NCBI GenBank assembly: GCA_942486035.1 | Contig: CALNXK010000013.1 | Location: 4,411,001-4,475,000, forward strand | Direction: 5' to 3' | Origin: Porites lobata | Lineage: Eukaryota > Cnidaria > Anthozoa > Scleractinia > Poritidae | Length of the DNA: 64,000 nt | In this document: in pieces, positions 35,727-48,203 of the stretch | Position numbering within the stretch: the first letter of the stretch is position 1 | Layout of the letters: each line of letters starts with the position of its first letter | Translations under genes and position numbers: made by a program | Notes under the pieces: model-generated | The model's input: the letters and a program-made list of their open reading frames with translations, nothing else | Database searches by the model: none | What the model was told of the DNA's origin: nothing

Positions 35727-38700
35727 ATGCCTCCCAGGGGATATTTTACCACAGGAAGCCTCTCAGCGTTTATTTTTCTTGGTATCATCAGAGGATCTTT
35801 TTCGGTTGCCTTATACTTTGCAGTACATTCTTACAAATCGCCAAGTCTCGTATTTCTTCTTCGGACTCCAGGCGCTATCGGTCTGTACGCAGTTGTTATG
35901 GTTTTCCTGTCTCGGCGAGACAGCGAGATCAAGGAGATATTCTACGACAACTGCAGAGCTGTAAGAAGTTACTGGAAGTTTGCTGTGATGGGATTTGTTC
36001 AGTTAGCTGCCCCGTACATTCTTTTTACGTATGCTTTGCGAGTTTTGAACCCCACAACTGCGGGCGTTTATATGGCTGCCGCTCCGTGGTTTTCGATTTT
36101 GTTGGAAAGATTGCCATTCGTTCGAGTAAGTTATATTTTATTGTCTTTATTCTCTCAGCGTTCAGGAGTCGTAAAATCTTTAATTACAGATTCTGTTAAT
36201 TGTTATTTCTAACTGTTGCTTTTAATTAAAACCGGAAGTGAATTGAACGTAACGTAATTTTGATTGAAAATAAGCTTATTAGAGCATTGTTGCCATGCTC
36301 TTAGTGATGTAATGAATTTAATCTTAATTGGCCCTTTGCTAAAGAAGGAAGAAGAAATATCAGTATACCTCAAATGTTTGTTGAAGCCACATTTATGTTA
36401 GGTGACTGCTAGACATGGCCTGATTAAGGGCTCAGGTACAAAATCATAGTTATACCTGGGCAAGGGGGATACACCCATAATTGCCCTAATGGTTATGTGT
36501 TGCAAGTCAAGATATGGTTACAGTTATTATTAGTTTTCATATCCAGATTTCTTAACGGAAATGGACAGTTGTCAAAAGAGGCTAAAATTCACATTTCAGT
36601 TTATTCAGTTTATTTTGCCAAAAGTAATGCACTTATAAGTGGCCATCAGGGGGGGGGGGGTTGATCCCAGGGAACCCCCGGTCATTTGCACATCAACGTT
36701 TACAAATCCCTCCTACCCAAAACCAAGATTTTTTGACAAAAAGCTGCTAACACCTCTCCCTTGGGGGCAAAGAAGTGTGCTCTGCCAAGTCGAAGAGTTC
36801 TAGAGAAGGAATCATAGTTTTCTTTTGAAAAATATAGTCACTTTGTAAGCGAAGGATGGCCAGCTAAAAGGAACAGAATACAAGAGAAACATCTTTTCTG
36901 TCTCCATTTTGCCAGAATGTGTTCACCAACTGAACATTCCCAGTCCTTTCGCAGACAGAAATGGCACTCGTTTCCCGCTTCATCTACAAAATGGCAATGG
37001 CGCTACAAATCCCGCGCATCTTCCCCCGGAGATCCTGCTTCGAAAGTACAAAAGCAATCCAATCCCCCATCCAGGGCTTAATATTAACAAACAAAGTTGA
37101 CAAATCCTGCACCATGCCCTGGTATTTCCCCAGGGTTACTCCTCCAGGATGGCCACTGATAAGTGCATAACCTTTTTTTGGCAGGGAAAACAATACCACA
37201 AGGCCATTTCCAAGTGGCTCCAAGCCTCTGTTTCAAAGTGAGGCTCAATATGAAAGTGGCAGTGTTTAGAACTTGAAAATGGCCTGTTGATCTGGTTCTC
37301 AATAGGACACTGAACTTGTAAAAATGTGAAGACAAACTTTACTTTACTGACAAACCTCAATGGTCTTTTGCCTTTCAGGTAAGTTCTCCAGTTTCAGCAG
37401 GAAAAGTTGGGGCCATTGTAGTGGGGTTGATTGGCATCATTCTTGTTTCAGTATCTGGCATTGCATCAGCATCAAATAGTGATGGGTTTTGTCATAATTG
37501 TGAACTAAAGAATGAAAGCATGAGTATGGATAACACTGAATTATACAACAAATGCTGTACACCATTTACAATGGCAGAAAAAACATTTTCTTTACTTGCT
37601 CTGATAAGTGGTTCCTTTATGTGGTCAATCAGCTCAGGTAAAGTGTATGACCTATTGTTTTACTTTTTTTTCCCATCGTGACGGGTGACTGAAAGAGGAC
37701 AGATAACTGAACACTTAAGCCATTGCCCAGGGCTCTCATTATCTAACAATTATTATATTGCTGGTTTTCAGTGTCACGCCATTCAAAAAAGATCAAAATA
37801 AAATCAAAACCATTTGACAGGTAAAGTCCAGAATCTGGGAAATGAAAGGAGGTAAATATACAAAGACCCTCGCCAAGATTTGGGTCGAAGGAATATTTCG
37901 TATACGAGATATCCGAGGAAATGTTTTACCCAAATTTATAGAGCCTTGTATGGAGACGCCACGCTGGAGCTCATCCGGATGAGCTCCAACATGGCGGACG
38001 GAAACCAACAGAAACATCTGTCACCGAGTTTTGCTACAAAAGCGTGAATTTACTCCTACAGAACTCATAAACATTAAAGTAATGCTTTTTCTAATACTTG
38101 AACTGTTTCGATAGCAAAATTCCTCGAAAAAAGTCACTTTTTTAACCTAAATGACATCTCTTTCGGACGTCATGTAAGTGCTGCATCACGCAAAAGCTTA
38201 GAAATTCAAGCGTACTCTATTACAAAACCAAGAACTCTGTTGAAGCGAAAATTTGTTCGGAAATTAGTTTTCGGCTGCTCTAATACACCATGAAAGTAAA
38301 ATCTCAGTAGGATCGATAGTTTTGTAGTTTGACTTTTAGTGACGTCATGTGAAAACCAACAATAGAGCAGGTGTAGCATAACCATTTTCACTTTTATCAC
38401 TTCAAAACATGTTTACACTCTGCCACATATGTTAATTGGGTCAAAGCCAAATGACAGCCCAATGACAGCCCTAAATGTCAGGCTGTAGCTCTTCCATTGT
38501 TTCACTTGACCATGCTGAATTTGCTGTGCATGGAACCCCTTCACTTCCCCAGAGGAGGTTCTGTATGGATAGCATAACCTGTGATCACATTCTTTTTTTT
38601 TTTCTTTTTCGCAACTGCTATTTACTTGTATCCTGGTAATTTTTTATCAGTTTTTTGGCGATCCAACAGAGGAAGTATCCATTACGTCAGTGGAGGCATA

Positions 38701-41700
38701 GGTAATAATTTGTTTGGTGGACTTTTTGCTCTTATGTTATGGACTATACTGCAGCAAAATGAAGACCTTGAAGAGGTTTGTGTTTCTTTGAGATAATGTA
38801 ATATTTTTCTTAAATATTATCTTAGTAAAACCTCCCAAGTCTAGATAATAGGAATGATCTCCAGCATAACTTGACATATTTACAGCTGCTGCTTCCTTAA
38901 GGAGCTATACAGCCATATATACTGTCAATCACCTTTCAGTAAGGTACACCCGTGTCGTCCTAACCCGCTTCCCTGCCACTTTTTTTTATTTTATTAATTG
39001 CCTTATGTTCAGCCAATGAGCTACCTCAGGGAGCTGTAAGTTAGTATATTTCCACATCGAAATGTTATGTTGTATTCATGACATTATACGTTTATCTGTT
39101 TTTGTCTACTTTTGCTTCTTAGATACAGTGGAGCAATGCGTCAGCTGTTTTTTCCATAATTTTTCTGACCGTTGTTTCTGGCTGGCTGGCAGCTATTATT
39201 GTAGATTATATGTACAGAGAAGTAGGTGAGTAAGTCACTTTGTTCTTTAGTTATCTCAAAGTTGCATATAAACAGTCAGTTATCCAGGGCTTCTGATATT
39301 TTGCACGGTCGCGGAACCGCGAAATTCAGGTAAATCCGTGAAATCCTGCGAATTTCACAAAAACTTGCAAAATACCGCGAAATTCAGTAGAAATCTTTTC
39401 AAATACATGTCTGTACAGCAATTTTGAAACTTGTCTCAGCTACTGGGGGTAATTTTACTTGCTGTAAACTCGCAAATTTATGTCAAAACTTCGTCACTGA
39501 AAGTCGTGCAAACAACGTTCTGAAACTACCAGGGGTAGATTATGTTGCAAAAAACTGGGCACTAGCCATGATGTTAAAGGCTTTGCCATTGGTTCATTTC
39601 TGGAGCAATATGTTGTTGTTGAAAGAGAAAAAATTAATGATGGCCTCTGTTAGAAAAACATTAAAAACACTGGTCTGAAAAGTGCAAAACCGATCGATTT
39701 CTAGCGAAATTTGCCCTGAAAATAATCACAAAATCCGCCATTCCTTTACCGATTGCTTTCCGGCCAAGTTTGCTCCAAAAGTTCCCACGAAATCGGCAGA
39801 TTTTTCTGCGATTTTGTCCCTAAAAATCCCGCAAAATTTGACTTTTTTCCCGCGACCTATCAGAAGCCCTGGTTATCAGACTGTGTGCGTTAAAATCTCG
39901 TTATGTTTGGGGAAAGTTAATAGCTGAGACTATCATTTTGAGAGTAAGAGACTCTTTGTCAGGCACATGTGAGTTGTAGTAACCAAAAACATATTTACAG
40001 TGAATATATATATGGCAGTCAAAAGTCTTCCTGCAAATCCTCTATCTGCCATGTACAATTTTTGTATGTAAGACACAAAAATGTGTGCATCCTTGAGCGA
40101 GTTCAGCTGCATTTTTGTTTTTATTAGCTACAGTGGTGACTTTGGCAAAAATGCCTTTTCAAGGAAGAAAAATTATTTGCAGCTCTGCTTTGTGTTTGCA
40201 TTAATATTCTTCCCTCCTTCAGCCAGTTAAAAACAAAATAAAATAAATGAAGTGAAATGAAATATTGGCATGATCTTACTCAGTGCATTTTGCACATTGT
40301 GTTTACAGGGGCCCTGGTAACCAACCGAGTCCTCTGCCTTGTTCCGCTGGTAGCTTGGTTTGAAGACTGGATGTTTGTTAGAGAATTTAAAGTGATGCCC
40401 AATTATTGGTATATACCAGTTGAGGTTGTAGGTGAGTGTAGGCAATTTCAATAGTAAATTCAAACCTTTCTTCCGAATGACCATGTCACCTTGGGGACAG
40501 TTCACAGGTGCAGAGAAGCCAACCTCTGGAGACCTAAAATCGGGAGACTGTCTTTTTTTCACCCCCCCCCCCCCGAATTTCAATGACCCCCCCCCCCACC
40601 CCCCTGAAAAATTGACCCAGCCCCCAATGGGAATGACTTAGGACATTATCTGACATCTTTTTAATACATGGTGAACATACTATCAAAATTCGAAATCATC
40701 GTTTTGATATAAATCTTTGTCAATGACCAAATACGTGCAAAAATACCCCAGAAACTGTACTGCAAATAAGAAAAATTCAAGTTTTGAGCTAAAAATGGGC
40801 TAAATCTCAAACTAAGTCTGCTTTATTTTTTACTAAGTATTCAATATTTATAGTGGACGTAAAAAGCGGGAGATTTATGTACCAAAGCGGGAGAGCGGGA
40901 GACGAGGCAAAAAAGCGTAAGTCTCCCGCCAAAAACGGGAGAGTTGGCATTACTGCAGGTGACTGGCAGTCATGAAGAGGTGGCCATCGTCATATATGCC
41001 ATTAACTCTCCCGGATTATCTGGGAGTCTTCCAGATACAGCACTGATCTCCCTCTCTCCCATACAGGTCATCAAATTTCCTAGATAAAATGGGCTTTTGA
41101 GCTTTTCTGTCCTTTAGTTTGAAATTTGGTCAGTGTAAAATGCAGGCTGCGGACTATTGTTTTACCCATTCATTTACCCAAATGAATACGTATAGTATAG
41201 TCCCAGTTAGTCTGCAGTCTGCATTTTACACTGCCCTGTTTGAAATTTAGCCCATTTTTTTCTTAAAGTTCGGACTCTTTTATTCATTTTTGCACATATT
41301 TAGTCACTGACAAAGATTATTTTGTCATTGCGATGTTAAAAGCAATTTTTAATAGCATGTACCTCATGTAAGACATCATATAATGTCCAAAACCATGGGG
41401 GCTGGGTGGGGGGGCTGTTGACATTCGGGGTGAGGGAAAGGGGTAGTGAAAAATAGAGAGACTCCAGAATTAAGATCTCCAGAGGTTGGCATCTCTGCAT
41501 TACAAGCAAGAATCAAGGGGTAGCCTGCATGGTACGTACAATAGGCGTCTAAATGGATAAGACAAGGAAGGGAAATGGGAGGCAGATTGGGTATAGGAAC
41601 CCTTCCTCCCTCCCTTCCATCTACCATTTTTGAGCCTGCCACACATGCCAGATGGTGGTCTAATATGACAGCAATTTTGTGGCATGGGAAGCGGAAGAAC

Positions 41701-42904
41701 ATTTTTATCTTTAAAATGCCAATTGCTATGTGTTATATGAACACTATGAATATAAATCAACAAAATAATACCAAATGTTCAAAATTAAAATATGTATAAA
41801 AAAAAAATGAGGAAGGTACAATAAGCATGTTAATTTGTAATTTTTTTTTCAAACGGGAGTAATGTAGAGGTTAGTTGGCAATTGATTGTAACTTACTTGG
41901 TTGTTGCCATTTTGGAGGGAAGGCTGTTTCAGAAAAAGGGGAATCTGCTGGACTGTTGCCACCTTTTTTGATATAAACATCTGGTGATTTTGCCCATCAT
42001 TTGTGTGAAAGCATATCAAAGTTAAGAAGATTCATCTTTGCCTTATTTTGCCTGTCTGTCTAGGTGTGGTTTTCATGTTTATCGGTCTGACAATTTCAAA
42101 CTTGGAACCTGAGAACCTTTCAAGTGCTCTTCGCAGACCATTATTACCTTCTGATGAGCGCGAGGTAATTAACCAATTTGTAGAGGCTTAGAAAATGTCC
42201 TTTGCTTTCAGCGGCGGTTCCTGTCTGTGTACCTTAATCTTGACCACGCCCCTTCATATCTTTACGTTCATTGATTAATTGATCGATTGATTGATTGATT
42301 GATTGATCATGTAGATCATCCTCTGGCAGTTTGGATCAGTTATCAAATTCCTTTAGAACTTTTTTCTATCTATCTACAGTGACTCTAAAAGTCTAGAAAT
42401 GCATTTCATGGGAAATTATTATTATTTTGTCTATCTGGTTATCCTAGGGTAAGGGAAGCCTTTTCGGTTGTATTTTTCGTGTTTTCTTATATTATTATCC
42501 CTAAAATCTTAACTGCCATTTCTGATACCTCTTTTCGTGACTATTTTTGAAAGCCCATCTTATTGGCTTTAAATTTAAAACATTTGATGTATAACTGATC
42601 ACATTTGTATTAATTATTAAGCAGGATAACAATCAGGGGTATTTTAAATGTAGCTCTCTTTGACCTAACCCCTTGTAGTTTTAAACTGTACGTTATAAAG
42701 GTGGCATTTTCGTTTTTCTTTTTTCTCATACGACAGACCCCAGATTCAACGCAGTTTTACAACAACATCCGGGACATTGAAGATGGCATGTTTTCTGATG
42801 AAGAGATGAAAAACACAAGTTACATTCGATCATGTTCCACGAACTCGAGTGAAAATCCCTTCCCTCCCCTAGTGGAGGTACCAAGACAGGATCATCTTAC
42901 TTGA
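35727..42904 (+). CDS. EamA/DMT-superfamily transporter-like membrane protein, 7 exons
   Basis: Exons are 35727-36125, 37379-37637, 38651-38775, 39123-39225, 40309-40431, 42064-42164 and 42737-42904, giving about 425 residues with consistent phases (0,1,0,1,1,0). It is a multi-pass protein with about ten hydrophobic segments. Exon 1 shows the EamA-like pattern: an N-terminal helix with FIFLGIIRGSFSVALYFAV, then YILFTYALRVLNPTTAG and VYMAAAPWFSILLERLPF. Exon 2 continues with VGAIVVGLIGIILVSVSGIA and a loop with several Cys and NES/NTE sequons. Helices continue through exons 3 to 6 (NLFGGLFALMLWTIL, VFSIIFLTVVSGWLAAIIV, VVFMFIGLTIS). The tail is polar and acidic. Substrate is unknown; DMT proteins move metabolites or nucleotide sugars. 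Most donors are GTAAGT or GTGAGT; the exon 3 donor GTTTGT is weak. An AATAAA is at about 43375. Exons 5-7 lie in the duplicated block and recur at 45258-48203. Confidence 0.75.
37965..37988. repeat. 24-bp perfect palindrome in transporter intron 2
   Basis: TGGAGCTCATCC followed directly by its exact reverse complement, then AACATGGCGGACGG. There is no spacer. Confidence 0.9.
39285..39871. mobile_element. 587-bp element, CAGGGCTTCTGATA ends, 6-bp duplication
   Basis: The left end CAGGGCTTCTGATA is inverted at the right as TATCAGAAGCCCTG. The 6-bp direct repeat GTTATC lies at 39279-39284 and 39872-39877. The interior contains several GCGAAATTC-type strings. It sits in transporter intron 4, and the tandem duplication begins inside it (39674). 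The ends and duplication length suggest a hAT-like MITE. Confidence 0.82.
40511..40955. mobile_element. MITE with CAGAGAAGCC ends, 6-bp duplication
   Basis: The left end CAGAGAAGCCAACCTCTGG is inverted at the right as GAGAGTTGGCATTACTG. CAGGTG flanks both sides (40505-40510 and 40956-40961). The interior has repeated CGGGAGA strings and long C runs. A copy in duplicated unit B (about 45461-46218) is interrupted by the element at 45591-45914. A related right end (AGAGGTTGGCATCTCTGC) is at about 41481-41498. Confidence 0.75.
41132..41237. mobile_element. 106-bp MITE with CAGTGTAAAATGCAG ends
   Basis: CAGTGTAAAATGCAGGCTGC is inverted at the right as GCAGTCTGCATTTTACACTG. Both flanks contain GTTTGAAATTT in direct order, 3-4 bp outside the ends. 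Also present in unit B, where the middle carries an extra ACGTATACGT expansion. Confidence 0.7.
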
Positions 42905-43057
42905 CTGACCCCATCCTGGTTCGGTGTGCTGTAGCTGCCCGGCCGGCGACCACTAGCCACGATACATCGAGTCCTCGCATGGAAAGATGGATTTAAATGC
43001 CTCCGCGTGACGCTAATTTATTGCCTACGCCGTCAAACGTAGCCTAGTGTGAATAGG

Positions 43058-43182
43058 AACGTCAGTTGACGACGGGAAAGCGCGCGGAAGGGGCTAAACG
43101 CTACTTTCGGTGCCCAATTTGCCGCTCTGTCATTGGTCAAGCCAGTTGTTTGATTTGCGCGCGCCGTCGTCAACTGACGTCC
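43058..43182. mobile_element. Short inverted-repeat element, AACGTCAGTTGACGACGG ends
   Basis: AACGTCAGTTGACGACGGG is inverted as CCGTCGTCAACTGACGT, with GCGCGC strings just inside. It lies in the probable 3' UTR of the transporter gene. Present in both duplicated units, so it predates the duplication. Confidence 0.65.
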
Positions 43183-44580
43183 CCGTTCTGTTGCTTACTC
43201 ATCCTTATGTGCATAGCTGTAACCAAACTCTTCTGTGTTTCATTCTATGGATCAAATCCTTTAATCCCCGACGTGTCTCAAGTTTGGTGCTCCCTTTTAC
43301 AAAATGACTTTTTCAGTCGTAAACTTACATTCTATCAAAGAGAAGAAGTAAAGAAAGTACACAAGACTAAGCAGGAATAAAGAAAATCAGCATCAGCACT
43401 TATTACACAAATTGGCCAATGACAGAGTTGCAGGCAACTTCCACCAACAGATCTTTGTTTGGAAGGGAGAATACTTTTGTACGAAATACAAGTTAAAACG
43501 TCATTATTTTAATTCCCGCAAAAACCTAGTCTTGTGTAAATGGAATGTGGCAGCTATAACTAAATTCTGAGGCGAATTAGAGTAGAGTTCACAAGTTCCC
43601 GTACAACCTCCTCGACGTTTTGATGATGTAAACCAGTTTTTATAGTTTGTCTATTTTGGCGAATTTTTTTTATTTTTTTTCTTAAGCTGTCTTTTTCTTT
43701 CATTTGTTTGTTTGTGCGGCTTTTTAGAAAGTAACTTGAGTTTTAATCTTCGAGTGTAACTTTTTTTAAATAAAAAGAAAGGAGGAAAACGAAGAAACAA
43801 AACAAAATCGCCAGCTATGGAGGTTAATGCCGAGAACTTGCGACGTCAGCTGCCGCGATTGCTTCTACACTGGCTACGGGCTTGGCTCAAACACGCAAAG
43901 ATCATTTGAAGACATAATTCAGCTGACTGTGATTCCGCTTTACGTGTAATAACGACATCGGCAAAATTTAAGAGTTTTGCTATGTGGAAATTCAATTAAC
44001 CTTCTTAAATTACCCACAATAACGGTAAATTCATAATAAAAATGAATTGTCTGTTTCTTTGCTGTAGTAAAGAAACTCGTATTTATTTCCATTCCTTGAT
44101 AATGGCGTCATAATGACGCCGAAACCTCGGAACTTTATTTCGCTAGTTTTGAGTTTTAAGGAAGTTTAAGGATAAGGTAGCTAGCGAATAACACATGGAT
44201 GCCCTATTCATCTTTTATCCCTCCAGTTAGTAAAAAAAAACCGACAAATCTTTCAGTGAGCTTCGACAGAATAGATATCGTCATTTTTCTATTTCATGTT
44301 TTTTTTTTTCAGTTTTGACATCATTTTGCCGAAAAATGACGTCACAAATTTGGCACCGAATTTCGCAACCTCGTTCTTCAGGGTGGGTGGGAGGAAGAGA
44401 GAGAACGCTGGGAGCGAGGTTGCAAATTTTGCTTTACTCTGGAATATTTTAAGGCGGCGGTATTCGAAACAACTCTTTACAAGTGACTTCTACACACTCT
44501 AGGTTTTACTACACGCACGAAAACCCCACTCCTCCACTCATGTCCAATCCAAGTGGACGAAACCTGGCAGGAGTCTTGTC

Positions 44581-44618
44581 CGGTCCAGTTCTCGAGAAGC
44601 AAAAATGACGAATTTGCG
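44581..44618. other. 38-bp junction between the duplicated units
   Basis: The sequence between the end of unit A and the start of unit B. Its 32 bases at 44582-44613 (GGTCCAGTTCTCGAGAAGC onward) recur exactly at 59383-59414, 15 kb away. Confidence 0.85.
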
Positions 44619-45257
44619 TCTGAAAAGTGCAAAACCGATCGATTTCTAGCGAAATTTGCCCTGAAAATAACCACAAAATCCGCCATTCCTTTACCGATTG
44701 CTTTCCGGCCAAGTTTGCTCCAAAAGTTCCCACGAAATCGGCAGATTTTTCTGCGATTTTGTCCCTAAAAATCCCGCAAAATTTGACTTTTTTCCCGCGA
44801 CCTATCAGAAGCCCTGGTTATCAGACTGTGTGCGTTAAAATCTCGTTATGTTTGGGGAAAGTTAATAGCTGAGACTATCATTTTGAGAGTAAGAGACTCT
44901 TTGTCAGGCACATGTGAGTTGTAGTAACCAAAAACATATTTACAGTGAATATATATATGGCAGTCAAAAGTCTTCCTGCAAATCCTCTATCTGCCATGTA
45001 CAATTTTTGTTTACATGTAAGACACAAAAATGTGTGCATCCTTGAGCGGGTTCAGCTGCATTTTTGTTTTTATTAGCTACAGTGGTGACTTTGGCAAAAA
45101 TGCCTTTTCAAGGAAGAAAAATTATTTGCAGCTCTGCTTTGTGTTTGCATTAATATTCTTCCCTCCTTCAGCTAGTTAAAAACAAAATAAAATAAATGAA
45201 GTGAAATGAAATATTGGCATGATCTTACTCAGTGCATTTTGCACATTGTGTTTACAG

Positions 45258-48203
45258 GGGCCCTGGTAACCAACCGAGTCCTCTGCCTTGTTCCGCTGGT
45301 AGCTTGGTTTGAAGACTGGATGTTTGTTAGAGAATTTAAAGTGATGCCCAATTATTGGTATATACCAGTTGAGGTTGTAGGTGAGTGTAGGCAATTTCAA
45401 TAGTAAATTCAAACCTTTCTTCCGAATGACCATGTCACCTTGGGGACAGTTCACAGGTGCAGAGAAGCCAACCTCTGGAGACCTAAAATCGGGAGACTGT
45501 CTTTTTTTCACTACCCCCGAATTTCAATGACCCCCCCTACCCCCCTGAAAAATTGACCCAGCCCCCAATGGGAATGACTTAGGACATTATGGGCGCTTTC
45601 CATTTACGAAAAAAAAACCGGAAATTTCGGTGGTAGCAAAAGTGGAATTTCCGATTGGTAAAAAGTTGTTCCATTTGGTCGTAAACCCCGGTACGTGGCC
45701 GGGTGCCCGACCGTGGACCTGGAACTGGTACAAACTACAAGAAACGTCAATGGAACACGACATTCCGTTCGGAAATTCCAACCGGGAAAACGGGACCACC
45801 TTTTTAGATTTTACACTTTTTCTGGGAATTTTCCAGTGGGACGAACCGACGAAACGTGTTCCATTTACCGCCGAACCGGAAATTCCGAAAATTTTGACTA
45901 AATGGAAAGCGCCGTATCTGGCATTTTACATGGTGAACATACTATCAAAATTCGAAATCATCGTTTTGATATAAATCTTTGTCAATGACCAAATACGTGC
46001 AAAAATACCCCAGAAATTGTACTGCAAATAAGAAAAATTCAAGTTTTGAGCTAAAAATGGGCTAAATCTCAAACTAAGTCTGCTTTATTTTTTACTAAGT
46101 ATTCAATATTTATAGTGGACGTTAAAAGCAGGAGATTTATGTACCAAAGCGGGAGAGCGGGAGACGAGGCAAAAAAGCGTAAGTCTCCCGCCAAAAGCGG
46201 GAGAGTTGGCATCACTGCAGGTGACTGGCAGTCATGAAGAGGTGGCCATTGTCATATATGCCATTAACTCTCCCGGATTATCTGGGAGTCTTCCAGATAC
46301 AGCACTGATCTCCCTCTCTCCCATACTGGTCATCAAATTTCCTAGATAAAATGGACTTTTGAGCTTTTCTGTCCTTTAGTTTGAAATTGGGTCAGTGTAA
46401 AATGCAGGCTGGGGACTATTGTTTTACCCATTCATTTACCCAAATGAATACGTATAGTATAGTCCGTATACGTATACGTATAGTATAGTCCCAGTTAGTC
46501 TGCGGTCTGCATTTTACACTGCCCTGTTTGAAATTTAGCCCATTTTTTTCTTAAAGTTCGGACTCTTTTATTCATTTTTGCACATATTTAGTCACTGACA
46601 AAGATTATTTTGTCATTACGATGTTAAAAGCAATTTTTAATAGCATGTACCTCATGTAAGACATCATATAATGTCCAAAACCATGGGGGCTGGGTGGGGC
46701 TGGGTGGGGGGGCTGTTGACATTCGGGGTGAGGGAAAGGGGTAGTGAAAAATAGAGAGACTCCAGAATTAAGATCTCCAGAGGTTGGCATCTCTGCATTA
46801 CAAGCAAGAATCAAGGGGTAGCCTGCATGGTACGTACAATAGGCATCTAAATGGATAAGACAAGGAAGGGAAATGGGAGGCAGATTGGGTATAGGAACCC
46901 TTCCTCCCTCCCTTCCATCTACCATTTTTGAGCCTGCCACACATGCCAGATGGTGGTCTAATATGACAGCAATTTTGTGGCATGGGAAGCGGAAGAACAT
47001 TTTTATCTTTAAAATGCCAATTGCTATGTGTTATATGAACACTATGAATATAAATCAACAAAATAATACCAAATGTTCAAAATTAAAATATGTATAAAAA
47101 AAATGAGGAAGGTACAATAAGCATGTTAATTTGTAATTTTTTTTTTAAACGGGAGTAATGTAGAGGTTAGTTGGCAATTGATTGTAACTTACTTGGTTGT
47201 TGCCATTTTGGAGGGAAGGCTGTTTCAGAAAGGGTAAAAAAGGGGAATCTGCTGGACTGTTGCCACCTTTTTTGATATAAACATCTGGTGATTTTGCCCA
47301 TCATTTGTGTGAAAGCATATCAAAGTTAAGAAGATTCATCTTTGCCTTATTTTGCCTGTCTGTCTAGGTGTGGTTTTCGTGTTTATCGGTCTGACAATTT
47401 CAAACTTGGAACCTGAGAACCTTTCAAGTGCTCTTCGCAGACCATTATTACCTTCTGATGAGCGCGAGGTAATTAACCAATTAGTAGAGGCTTAGAAAAT
47501 GTCCTTTGCTTTGAGCGGCGGTTCCTGTCTGTGTACCTCAATCTTGACCACGCCCCTTCATATCTTTACGTTCATTGATTAATTGATCGATTGATTGATT
47601 GATTGATCATGTAGATCATCCTCTGGCAGTTTGGATCAGTTATCAAATTCCTTTAGAACTTTTTTCTATCTATCTACAGTGACTCTAAAAGTCTAGAAAT
47701 GCATTTCATGGGAAATTATTATTATTTTGTCTATCTGGTTATCCTAGGGTAAGGGAAGCCTTTTCGGTTGTATTTTTCGTGTTTTCTTATATTATTATCC
47801 CTAAAATCTTAACTGCCATTTCTGATACCTCTTTTCGTGACTATTTTTGAAAGCCCATCTTATTGGCTTTAAATTTAAAATATTTGATGTATAACTGATC
47901 ACATTTGTATTAATTATTAAGCAGGATAACAATCAGGGTATTTTAAATGTAGCTCTCTTTGACCTAACCCCTTGTAGTTTTAAACTTAAAGTTATAAAGG
48001 TGGCATTTTCCTTTTTCTTTTTTCTCATACGACAGACCCCAGATTCAACGCAGTTTTACAACAACATCCGGGACATTGAAGATGGCATGTTTTCTGATGA
48101 AGAGGTGAAAAACACAAGTTACATTCGATCATGTTCTACAAACTCGAGTGAAAATTCCTTCCCTCCTCTAGTGGAGGTACCAAGACAGGATCATCTCACT
48201 TGA
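45258..48203 (+). pseudogene. Partial duplicate of the transporter gene (exons 5-7 only)
   Basis: Exon copies are at 45258-45380, 47368-47468 and 48036-48203 with intact GT-AG junctions and an uninterrupted reading frame. The first is identical to exon 5. In the other two I see three amino-acid changes (Met to Val in VVFMF, Met to Val in EEMKN, Pro to Ser in ENPFP) and several silent ones. No copy of exons 1-4 precedes them, so there is no start codon. They could be dead, or act as alternative terminal exons if splicing from exon 4 skips unit A. An AATAAA at about 48674 is kept. Confidence 0.8.
45591..45914. mobile_element. MITE unique to unit B, GGGCGCTTTCCATTTA ends
   Basis: The left end GGGCGCTTTCCATTTACG is inverted at the right as TAAATGGAAAGCGCCG. 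TAT lies at 45588-45590 and 45915-45917. Unit A shows the uninterrupted target ACATTATCTGACAT, so the insertion duplicated TAT and happened after the segmental duplication. Interior is rich in GGAAATT/AATTTCC strings. The 3-bp duplication is compatible with PIF/Harbinger-like or similar elements. Confidence 0.9.

Larger units (their letters stand above)
39674..44580 (+). repeat. Tandem segmental duplication, unit A
   Basis: It aligns base by base with 44619-49865. It starts inside the element at 39285-39871 (string TCTGAAAAGTGCAAAACCGA) and ends at CTGGCAGGAGTCTTGTC. It contains transporter exons 5-7 and downstream sequence. Most differences between units are single bases and short indels. 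Confidence 0.95.

Noticed and set aside
35714..36199. Second 161-codon frame overlapping exon 1 of the transporter gene
   Set aside because: It is the +1 shadow of the real exon; the EamA pattern and the matching donor phase are in the frame starting at 35727.
43750..44160. Extra exon of the transporter gene in the region after its stop codon
   Set aside because: No frame is conserved between duplicated units A and B there; differences include frameshifting indels, as expected of non-coding sequence.
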